12,947 nucleotides of DNA from NCBI GenBank assembly GCA_023231365.1, contig JALNVO010000054.1:1-12947 (forward strand), read 5' to 3'. A program made the translations under genes and the position numbers. Shown here piece by piece: positions 1 to 6,170 of this stretch; positions within the stretch are counted from its first letter, which is position 1; every line of letters begins with the position of its first letter. The notes under the pieces are model-generated. The model was given only the letters and a program-made list of their open reading frames with translations, searched no databases and was not told the DNA's origin. This DNA is from Fibrobacteraceae bacterium (GTDB lineage Bacteria; Fibrobacterota; Fibrobacteria; Fibrobacterales; Fibrobacteraceae).

Positions 1-266
1 AATATTTGAGTCTGGTTTTGGAAGAAAATAATCCAGGATTATTACTGAGTGCAATTGGGCAGATTGCAAAAGCACGTGGGATGGCAAAAATAGCTGCTGA
101 TTCCGGTTTGGGAAGAGAAAGTTTATACAAAGCATTAAATGAAAATGCCCAACCGAGATTTGATACGATTATGAAAGTTTTGGGTGCGATGAATATAAAA
201 ATGAAATTTGCGCCAGTGATAAAGAAAAGAAGAAAGACAATAATAAAGAAAAGAACTGTTGTCTAA
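1..266 (+). CDS. HigA-type antitoxin of a toxin-antitoxin module, 5' end cut by window edge
   Basis: C-terminal ~87 residues of a small helix-turn-helix antitoxin of the HI1420/'probable addiction module antidote' type. It would bind and neutralise a RelE-like toxin and repress its own promoter. The frame is open from base 3 (codon for Tyr, then LSLVLEE), so the TTG at base 6 is not a real start; family members are about 95-100 aa and carry an EYL..LEEND motif just here. The diagnostic stretch is GQIAKARGM at about 18-26, followed by the HTH IAADSGLGRESLYKAL and PRFDTIMKVL. The partner toxin should lie just upstream, outside the window. The tail after NIKMKFAP is unusually basic (KKRRKTIIKKR). 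The gene is AT-rich (about 36% GC over bases 1-240), unlike the DNA after it, which suits horizontal acquisition. The family call is firm; activity is inferred. Confidence 0.85.
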   Translation, partial: YLSLVLEENNPGLLLSAIGQIAKARGMAKIAADSGLGRESLYKALNENAQPRFDTIMKVLGAMNIKMKFAPVIKKRRKTIIKKRTVV

Positions 267-658
267 CCATCGCTGAACCCGACGGCGCGCGTCTTCCGCT
301 CCCTCCGCGGCGGCAATTCGCCTAGGCCGGGAACGCCCGGAAACCGGACGACGGGCTCATGCGTTCCCGGAGGCTCATTGCACCGGCCCCGCGGGAAATG
401 TAGATTTGGAACGCTTGTAAACGCGAGGTTTGACTCGATTTTGAATTTCTGGGGGGTGATTAAATTCTTGTTTTGGGCGCTAGGAAAAGCGTTGCTTTTT
501 TGTGCAGCGCGCAATTTGCTTCTGAGTGTGCGCATTTCGGGGCGGGTTTGCTTCTTTGAAGGTCTCCTCATTTCCGTTTTTTTATCTTTTATACGAAAAA
601 GGCTGCGGGGAAGTGCTTCGTGTGCCTTGTTCGCTGTTTTTTTGAATATGAAGGAACT
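267..658. other. Intergenic region between antitoxin gene and purA; leader of the purA operon
   Basis: This 392-base gap has two parts. Bases 271-400 are about 72% GC by my count and contain the inverted repeat listed separately. Bases 401-658 are T-rich and must carry the promoter of the downstream operon. Near the 3' end a TTTTATAC stretch at about 587-594 could serve as a -10, but I see no convincing -35 at 16-18 bases. A weak stem AAAAGC-GTT-GCTTTT at 485-499 followed by T's could be a poor terminator or nothing. I found no tRNA, recognisable riboswitch or CRP-like palindrome. The short ORFs in this gap lack family similarity and good ribosome binding sites. Confidence 0.6.
320..374. repeat. 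Bulged GC-rich inverted repeat in the 72% GC segment
   Basis: CCGGGAACGC at 327-336 is the exact reverse complement of GCGTTCCCGG at 361-370. The stem extends by four more pairs (GCCT at 320-323 with AGGC at 371-374) if AGG at 324-326 is bulged. The loop (337-360) holds a direct repeat of CCGG. In RNA or single-stranded DNA this would be a stable hairpin. No T-run follows on the + strand, so it is not a standard intrinsic terminator. It may be a dispersed palindromic repeat or part of an uncharacterised RNA; the sequence alone does not decide. Confidence 0.6.
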
Positions 659-1942
659 ATGGCAAATCGTGTTGTGATCGGCTCTCAGTGGGGCGATGAA
701 GGTAAGGCTAAGATTGTTGATTTCTTGACGCTTGATGCGGATGTGATCGTGCGTTTTCAGGGCGGCGCGAATGCCGGCCACACAGTTGAAGTGGGCGATA
801 AGAAGTTCGTGTTCCATTTGATTCCGTCGGGCATTATGCACCCGACAAAGGTTTGCGTGGTGGGTAACGGCGTTGTGCTAGATCCTATCCAGACATTGAA
901 CGAGATCGCGGATTTGCACAATAAAGGGATTAATCCGGAAGGTCGCCTTTTTATTGCGGACAATGCACACGTTGTGCTGCCGTATCATTCGGCTCTTGAC
1001 CGTGCGAAGGAGAAGAAGGCGGGCAAGGCGGCTATCGGTACGACTGGCCGAGGCATTGGTCCTTGCTACAGTGACAAGGTGAACCGCATCGGCGTCCGCG
1101 TGGGCGATCTGCTCGATGAAAAGGAACTCCGCCCGAGAGTCGAGGCAATGGCGAAGGTCCATAACGAAGAGTTCCGCATGATGTTCGATGCTCCGGAGAT
1201 TGATCCGGAGCAGGTGATCAAGGATTATCTCGCGCTCGGACAGAAGATCAAGCCGTTCGTGCGCGATGTGAGCGATTTCCTGTTCGCGCAAGTGAAGGCC
1301 GGGAAGCGTTTGATTTTCGAGGGTGCGCAGGGCACGATTCTCGACGTGGATCACGGGACGTATCCGTTCGTGACTTCGAGCAATACGGTTGCGGGTTATG
1401 CGGCTTGCGGTTCGGGCCTCGGGCCTACGGCGATCGATCAAGTGGTCGGCGTGGTGAAGGCCTATACGACCCGCGTGGGCAATGGCCCGTTCCCGACGGA
1501 ACTTCTGGACGCGACGGGTGATAAGCTCCGCAAGATTGGCAACGAGTACGGTGCGACGACGGGTAGAAACCGCCGCTGCGGTTGGTTCGATGCTCCGGTT
1601 GTCCGCAAGGCGGCTGTGGTGAACGGGCTTACGCATTTGGCGATTACGAAGCTCGATGTGCTCGATACGTTCGATGAAATTCAGATTTGTACGCATTACG
1701 AATGCGATGGTGAAAAACTGGATTTGATCCCAAATCAACTTTCGAAGGTTTCCCGCTGCACTCCTGTATATGAGACGATGCCTGGCTGGAATGCTTCTAC
1801 GACCGCTTGCCGTTCCTGGGACAGCCTCCCGGAGAACGCGAAGAAGTACTTGATGCGGATGTCTGAACTCGTGGGCGTGAAGATCGGTATGATTTCGATC
1901 GGCGCAAAACGGGACGAAAGCATCATCATCGATATGGATTAG
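659..1942 (+). CDS. purA: Adenylosuccinate synthetase
   Basis: Catalyses GTP-dependent ligation of IMP and aspartate to adenylosuccinate, the first committed step from IMP to AMP, in the cytoplasm. The 427-aa length matches the family (about 430). Recognisable elements in order: GSQWGDEGKAK with catalytic Asp13; FQGGANAGHT with catalytic His41; GTTGRGIGP in the IMP site; EGAQGT; DHGTYPFVTSSNT; GPFPTE; GNEYGATTGRNRRCGW; TKLDVLD for guanine recognition; and YETMPGW. The loop residue usually Gly in GDEGKGK is Ala17, a variant I believe also occurs in some other phyla, so activity is expected. I chose ATG at 659 because it gives the canonical MANRVVIG start and has AAGGA at 651-655; the in-frame GTG at 620 would add 13 unrelated residues. 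It is first in a probable operon, with the regulator gene 22 bases downstream. Confidence 0.98.
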   Translation: MANRVVIGSQWGDEGKAKIVDFLTLDADVIVRFQGGANAGHTVEVGDKKFVFHLIPSGIMHPTKVCVVGNGVVLDPIQTLNEIADLHNKGINPEGRLFIADNAHVVLPYHSALDRAKEKKAGKAAIGTTGRGIGPCYSDKVNRIGVRVGDLLDEKELRPRVEAMAKVHNEEFRMMFDAPEIDPEQVIKDYLALGQKIKPFVRDVSDFLFAQVKAGKRLIFEGAQGTILDVDHGTYPFVTSSNTVAGYAACGSGLGPTAIDQVVGVVKAYTTRVGNGPFPTELLDATGDKLRKIGNEYGATTGRNRRCGWFDAPVVRKAAVVNGLTHLAITKLDVLDTFDEIQICTHYECDGEKLDLIPNQLSKVSRCTPVYETMPGWNASTTACRSWDSLPENAKKYLMRMSELVGVKIGMISIGAKRDESIIIDMD

Positions 1943-1964
1943 TTTAAGTTAGAGGTAATTGTTT

Positions 1965-2678
1965 ATGGCGGATAAAACAGTTGTAGACCTTCTCAAAGGC
2001 GTGGATCTTTTTTCTGAGCTCAAGGAAGATCAGCTGGATCAGCTGGCTTCTTTGGTGATTTCGAAGGATTTTGCCCGCGATGAGACCATCATCCTTGAAA
2101 AAGATGAATCGGTTCAGGCGCTCTTTCTCATTGCAGAAGGAGATGTCAAGGTTTATATGACTGGTTCGGATGGCAAGGAGACTATCCTCACGCTCCTTTC
2201 CCGCGGAGATTTTTTTGGTGAAATGTCTCTCATCGATGGAGAACCCCGTTCTGCATCGGTGAAAGCGGTAACCCCGACTAAGCTTCTCATCATCCGCCGT
2301 GAACATTTTCTTGAACTTTTAAAAACGACGCCGGAACTTGCGACGGGACTTTTGATCCAAATGTCCCGCAGGCTCCGCAATGCGAATCGGCAAATCGGTT
2401 CTCTAGCGACGATGTCCGTGTATGGACGTGTCGCCGGCACGATTTTAAGCCTTGTCGAAGATCGCGGTGTCCGCATCCACGGCAACAATGGGGAAATGGT
2501 TACGGTCATCCGCAACCGTCCTACGCAGCAACAATTGGCAGAAATGTCGGGAACGACTCGCGAAACGGTGAGCCGCGTCTTTTCTTCCCTGGTGAAGAAT
2601 GGGACAATTTCCGTGATGGGAAAAGATCTCGTAATTGCAGAAGAGAGCCGGCTCCACGAGACGGATTCTAAGGAATGA
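1965..2678 (+). CDS. Crp/Fnr-family transcription regulator
   Basis: A 237-aa cytoplasmic DNA-binding regulator. Residues ~12-125 form a cyclic-nucleotide-binding beta-roll with FGEMSLIDGEPRSASV. Glu86 and Arg95-Ser96 occupy the positions of the cAMP-contacting Glu72 and Arg82-Ser83 of E. coli CRP, so nucleotide binding is plausible. A dimerisation helix follows (~125-150), then a winged HTH at ~155-225 with TQQQLAEMSGTTRETVSRVF. The recognition helix RETVSR (199-204) matches the RETVGR of CRP, so a TGTGA-like half-site is expected. There is no cysteine, which rules out an FNR-type Fe-S sensor. ATG at 1965 has AGAGGT 8 bases upstream; an in-frame TTG at 1959 is a worse start. It lies 22 bases after purA and 1 base before the PASTA gene. 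Its targets are unknown; the operon itself is one candidate. Confidence 0.93.
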   Translation: MADKTVVDLLKGVDLFSELKEDQLDQLASLVISKDFARDETIILEKDESVQALFLIAEGDVKVYMTGSDGKETILTLLSRGDFFGEMSLIDGEPRSASVKAVTPTKLLIIRREHFLELLKTTPELATGLLIQMSRRLRNANRQIGSLATMSVYGRVAGTILSLVEDRGVRIHGNNGEMVTVIRNRPTQQQLAEMSGTTRETVSRVFSSLVKNGTISVMGKDLVIAEESRLHETDSKE

Positions 2679-2679
2679 T

Positions 2680-3486
2680 ATGAATTTAGACAAAGAAAAG
2701 CTCAAGGAAAATTTGAAAGAAAATGCCCTTCGGGCCCGCGATTACGCCCATTCGACGTTTGAAACGAAACCTTGGGTTTATGCGGCTTTTCTCCTGATAG
2801 TTATTTTGTTTCTCTGCGTTGGAATTTTTGATAAGATCGTAATGCCGATTGTGGCCGGTAAATTGTCCAGTGAAATTGAAGTTCCAAATGTAGTGGGATT
2901 AGATTCTGCTTCCGCTGTTGCGGCAATTAAGAAGGCCGGTTTTGGCGTTGCCTGGACTCCCGATAGGCAGTTCAGCAATACGGTTGAAGCAGGGCTCGTG
3001 ATGAATCAGGTCCCATCGGCGCTCCGCAAGGCGAAGCCCGGTAGGACAATACGCATGACTGTGTCCGAGGGCCTTCACCAATTTTCAGTTCCTGAACTTT
3101 ATGGGAAGAGCGCTAAGGAAGCTGAAATTTCAATTGAACGTGCAGGTTTGGTTTTTGGTCGCATCATTGAAACTCCGGATCCAAAACTTCCGAAAAATGC
3201 TGTCGTGCGCACGAGGCCTTCTGAAGGCTCTGTGGTACATGGCGGAGACAAGGTCGATGTGTTTATTTCTTCTGGTGCGCATGGAGCCCGGGTTCTTCTT
3301 CCCGATGTAAAAGATCTTTCGATGGAAGATGCCGTTCAACAGTTAGAAGATGTCGGCTTTGTTATTGGAAGAATCACAAGAGAAAAAATTTCAGGCGAAG
3401 AATCCGGCAAGGTTCTTTTTCAAGATCCTGCTGCGGGCGATTCCCTGCCCGCGGGAACGAAGATTAATCTGAACGTCGTCGACTAG
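2680..3486 (+). CDS. Membrane-anchored protein with three PASTA domains, no kinase
   Basis: A 268-aa protein with a charged cytoplasmic N-terminus (1-30), one transmembrane segment at about 32-54 (WVYAAFLLIVILFLCVGIF) and three extracytoplasmic PASTA repeats at about 65-130, 134-198 and 203-268. Each repeat begins with a (V/L)P-x-(V/L/Y) motif (VPNVVGLDSASA, VPELYGKSAKEA, LPDVKDLSMEDA) and ends in a beta-strand such as INLNVVD. PASTA modules of PknB/StkP kinases and some penicillin-binding proteins sense or bind peptidoglycan or muropeptides. Here no kinase or transpeptidase domain is attached, so it may be a wall-binding scaffold or an adaptor in the periplasm. ATG at 2680 is preceded by AAGGA at 2670-2674; the longer TTG start at 2635 would lie inside the regulator gene. 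The domain call is firm and the role is inferred. Confidence 0.9.
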   Translation: MNLDKEKLKENLKENALRARDYAHSTFETKPWVYAAFLLIVILFLCVGIFDKIVMPIVAGKLSSEIEVPNVVGLDSASAVAAIKKAGFGVAWTPDRQFSNTVEAGLVMNQVPSALRKAKPGRTIRMTVSEGLHQFSVPELYGKSAKEAEISIERAGLVFGRIIETPDPKLPKNAVVRTRPSEGSVVHGGDKVDVFISSGAHGARVLLPDVKDLSMEDAVQQLEDVGFVIGRITREKISGEESGKVLFQDPAAGDSLPAGTKINLNVVD

Positions 3487-3494
3487 AGGTGCTG

Positions 3495-5429
3495 ATGTCC
3501 TTACGTCCTTTGAAATTGGCTATTTGTATTTGCTTTGTCTTTGGCCTTGCGGCATGCAGCAGTTCAAAGGGAAATGTACAGACTGTAGATCCCGTTGTTT
3601 CCACTGCGCCTTCAGGGATGGTTCTCGGTCATCGTCAAGCTTTTATAGATAGCGCCACTTTGGTGCGGCTGGAAATCGCCCACGGTTCTTTTTTGCGCGC
3701 GTTGGCTCTGGAATCCCAATCGGAGTATCAGCTCGCGGAACAATTCATGCGCCATGCTTATGAATCGGATCCGTCTAGCCGGTTTCTCGCGTTTTCCCTT
3801 GTAGAATTGATGGAAATGCGGGGCGCTTCTGCGGAGGCTCTTAAACTTGCCGAGACGGCAAAAAAATTGAAAGGCGTGGAAACGAGTTCCCAATGGGCTC
3901 TGCTCGGCCGTCTTTATAGCGAGAGTTCCAATTTGGACAGCGCCCTTGTCTATTACAAGAAAGCCGTGGATTCCAATGAGCAAAACTTGCGGGCGGTATA
4001 CGAATATGCCCTGCTGCTAGAAATCGCACACGATTATGATGAATTGATGAAAGTATATGCGACTCTTCTTCCGCAGATCGGTTTTCCGCAATCCATGATG
4101 GACCGGGAACTTTCTCTTTTGAATGTGGCGGGGAAGGACTCCTTGATGGCGGAATTGTTGCTTTCTGCGTATGAATCGAATGGAGATGCTAAGTATTTAA
4201 CAGAACATTCAAGACTTCTTTTCAAAATGAAAAAATACGAGGATGTCCTTCTAGATGTAGAGAGAATGAAGACGGATTCCTTAAATGATTCCCTTGCGAT
4301 GACTTTTATGATGTCTGCGTTTGTTGAACTTGGACGGAATACGGAAGCCCTGGATTCCTTGCGGGCCCGCTATTCTAGAGGACCGAAGGATAGTTACGTT
4401 TTGATGAAAATAGCCCTTTTGGAAACGAAGTTGAACGACCGCGACAAGGCGAAGTCGGATTGGAATAAATTGAAAGAGGATCCGGAATTTGGGGCAGACG
4501 CCAATGCGATGCTCAGTTCTTATTATTGGGAAGATGGCGATTCTTCGAATTCCTTGAAATATATGGAAAAGGCGTATTCCCTCGCTCCTTCCCGATATGG
4601 AGAGAATATGGCGACGCGGTATGCGTCCGAGGGCCATTATAAAAAGGCTTATGCCGTATTGGATTTCCTTTTGAAAGATAGGGCCGAGTTGGATTCTTTA
4701 GCGGAGGCTTCCAAACTCCGTGAGAATGTCGATTTAGATAAAGTAAGCAAAGTAAAGAGGTCCATTGCTTTTCAGATGGCGGAGTTCCATTATATTTATG
4801 GTTATGTGCAATTGGTAAATGCTGAAGCTTGGGAACGCGTTCCGACAACTAAGGCTAAGTTGGATTCTGCTTTTGCTATCCGGAGGAAAGCGGAATCTCA
4901 TTTTGGATCGTCTATCAAATTAGGCGGAGAAACGCTGAATCTGCTTTTCAGTATGGGTGCAAATCTTTTGGCTCTGGGAAAAGTGGATTCCTCCATTGTC
5001 GTATTTAAAAAACTTTTTGCACAGGATCCTAAAGATGCGATGGCACTCAACCATCTTGGATATTTCTTAGTGGATCTAAACCGCAATTCTAAGGAAATGG
5101 AATGGGGCGCTTCGCTGATTGATTCTGCGCTTAAGCTTGACTCGGACAATGTGGCCTATTTGGATTCTAAAGGTTGGGCTTTGTATCGGAAAGGCCAGTT
5201 TGAAGAAGCTCTTAAAATTATGGAAGACGTGGAAAAAAGGGCTGTTGAAGTCGAAGGGATGCTGAACCAGGATACATCTATTTATTCTCATTTGGCTGCG
5301 ATTTGCGATGCTCTTTCGCTGAATTCCCGCGCGATGAACTATTATAAGAAAGTCCTTGCCATTGATCCCCAGAATGTTTTGGCCAAGGAAAGAACCAAGG
5401 CTTTGGAAGCTTCTGGAAAAGCGAATTGA
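3495..5429 (+). CDS. TPR-repeat lipoprotein
   Basis: A 644-aa protein starting with a lipoprotein signal peptide (MSLRPLKLAICICFVFGLAAC) with lipobox LAAC and lipidated Cys21. The rest is almost wholly helical tetratricopeptide repeats. The clearest are at ~80-180 (AEQFMRHAYESDP, SALVYYKKAVDSN) and at the C-terminus from ~485 to 635, including ALNHLGYFLVDLNR (from ~517), YLDSKGWALYRKGQFEEAL and MNYYKKVLAIDPQN. The LGY...L pattern followed by GWALYR is typical of TPR proteins encoded beside lolB in gammaproteobacteria such as Pseudomonas (from memory). It probably acts as a protein-protein scaffold at the outer membrane, facing the periplasm. ATG at 3495 is preferred over GTG at 3489 because AGAGG at 3485-3489 then serves as ribosome binding site. 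The stop overlaps the TTG start of the next gene by 4 bases, indicating coupled synthesis. Confidence 0.9.
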   Translation: MSLRPLKLAICICFVFGLAACSSSKGNVQTVDPVVSTAPSGMVLGHRQAFIDSATLVRLEIAHGSFLRALALESQSEYQLAEQFMRHAYESDPSSRFLAFSLVELMEMRGASAEALKLAETAKKLKGVETSSQWALLGRLYSESSNLDSALVYYKKAVDSNEQNLRAVYEYALLLEIAHDYDELMKVYATLLPQIGFPQSMMDRELSLLNVAGKDSLMAELLLSAYESNGDAKYLTEHSRLLFKMKKYEDVLLDVERMKTDSLNDSLAMTFMMSAFVELGRNTEALDSLRARYSRGPKDSYVLMKIALLETKLNDRDKAKSDWNKLKEDPEFGADANAMLSSYYWEDGDSSNSLKYMEKAYSLAPSRYGENMATRYASEGHYKKAYAVLDFLLKDRAELDSLAEASKLRENVDLDKVSKVKRSIAFQMAEFHYIYGYVQLVNAEAWERVPTTKAKLDSAFAIRRKAESHFGSSIKLGGETLNLLFSMGANLLALGKVDSSIVVFKKLFAQDPKDAMALNHLGYFLVDLNRNSKEMEWGASLIDSALKLDSDNVAYLDSKGWALYRKGQFEEALKIMEDVEKRAVEVEGMLNQDTSIYSHLAAICDALSLNSRAMNYYKKVLAIDPQNVLAKERTKALEASGKAN

Positions 5430-6151
5430 AATATTTCTTTTCTTTTATTTGCTTTGTCTTTGTGTCTTCCTTTGTCTTAGAGGGATGCGCAGGACCTCAT
5501 TTGATAAAAGGGCCCACATCTGAAAATTCAGCTTATCCCGATAGCCTTAAAGCGAAGTTTACGTTGAGCGTAGAAGATCCTCTCCGGGGGGGGCAAATGC
5601 TATCCGGCGTGCTTTTTGCGGTCCCTTATAAACGCTACCGTATGGAACTTTCCGGTCCCATGGGAATCGGTGTCGGCTCTGTGCTTTGGTCGGATTCCGG
5701 TTGGACTTTTGTTCTTCCGCAACAGAAAAAATATATCAGGGGCAAAGGCTATCTTTTGGGCGGTTTTGCGGGCATTCCTTTTTTTGACATTCATCAGGTA
5801 GCTTCCGCTTTCTGGGGGGAACTCTTGCCGCGAGACCGGTCTATTCAATTGTCTAGCGATTCTGCCGGGTTGAAAGTCCTAAAAGGGAAAGATGCCCAAG
5901 GGATCGCTTTTGAAGCGTTAAAGGATAAAAATGGCCGGGTAGTATGCGTTTCCCGCGGGGGAATGGGTTCTTATGAATTTGATGTCTTTGCCGATTTTGA
6001 TGGCTTAGTGGTTCCTATGGAAATTAAGGCTTATAGTGGATCCCGGAAAGTTCTTTCTTTGCATATAAAGAGCATAAAGAAGAATGTACCTTGGAGTGCG
6101 GGGACCTGGCGCTTGCCTGTTCCCGATAGTTACGAACCTTTAGAAGAATAG
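5426..6151 (+). CDS. LolB-like outer-membrane lipoprotein (lipoprotein receptor candidate)
   Basis: A 241-aa lipoprotein with signal sequence MKYFFSFICFVFVSSFVLEGC; the lipobox is LEGC with Cys21. The mature part reads as one antiparallel beta barrel of the LolA/LolB type: LKAKFTLSVEDP, then GGQMLSGVLFAVPYKRYRMEL, then SGPMGIGVGSVLWSDSGWTF. This follows the LolB pattern in which an unlipidated-scaffold strand is followed by YRLLLTNPLG and a description of the cofactor-free pocket. LolB accepts lipoproteins from periplasmic LolA and inserts them in the outer membrane. Similarity is distant, so a DUF4292-type protein of the same fold is the alternative. The start is TTG inside the TTGA overlap with the TPR gene, with GGAAAA at 5415-5420 as ribosome binding site; no ATG gives a signal peptide. 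The neighbouring TPR lipoprotein supports the call. Confidence 0.65.
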   Translation: MKYFFSFICFVFVSSFVLEGCAGPHLIKGPTSENSAYPDSLKAKFTLSVEDPLRGGQMLSGVLFAVPYKRYRMELSGPMGIGVGSVLWSDSGWTFVLPQQKKYIRGKGYLLGGFAGIPFFDIHQVASAFWGELLPRDRSIQLSSDSAGLKVLKGKDAQGIAFEALKDKNGRVVCVSRGGMGSYEFDVFADFDGLVVPMEIKAYSGSRKVLSLHIKSIKKNVPWSAGTWRLPVPDSYEPLEE

Positions 6152-6170
6152 GATTTTGTAGTTTTAGAAT

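Noticed and set aside
485..501. AAAAGC-GTT-GCTTTT followed by T's as a terminator of the antitoxin module
   Set aside because: The stem has only two G-C pairs; it is too weak to call and lies 220 bases from the gene.
620..658. Upstream GTG start for purA
   Set aside because: It would add 13 residues unlike any PurA N-terminus, while ATG at 659 gives the canonical start with its own ribosome binding site.
267..658. CRP-type TGTGA-N6-TCACA operator in the purA leader
   Set aside because: I looked for it because of the CRP-like recognition helix; only isolated TGTG strings occur, without an opposing half-site.
263..841. Minus-strand frame across the purA leader (192 aa)
   Set aside because: It runs through the start of purA and the GC-rich hairpin, shows no domain and has no ribosome binding site; its openness reflects composition.
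878..1738. Long antisense frame (286 aa) opposite purA
   Set aside because: It is a shadow of purA codon bias: it overlaps a certain gene entirely, has no ribosome binding site and shows an Arg/His/Ile-rich composition with no family motif.
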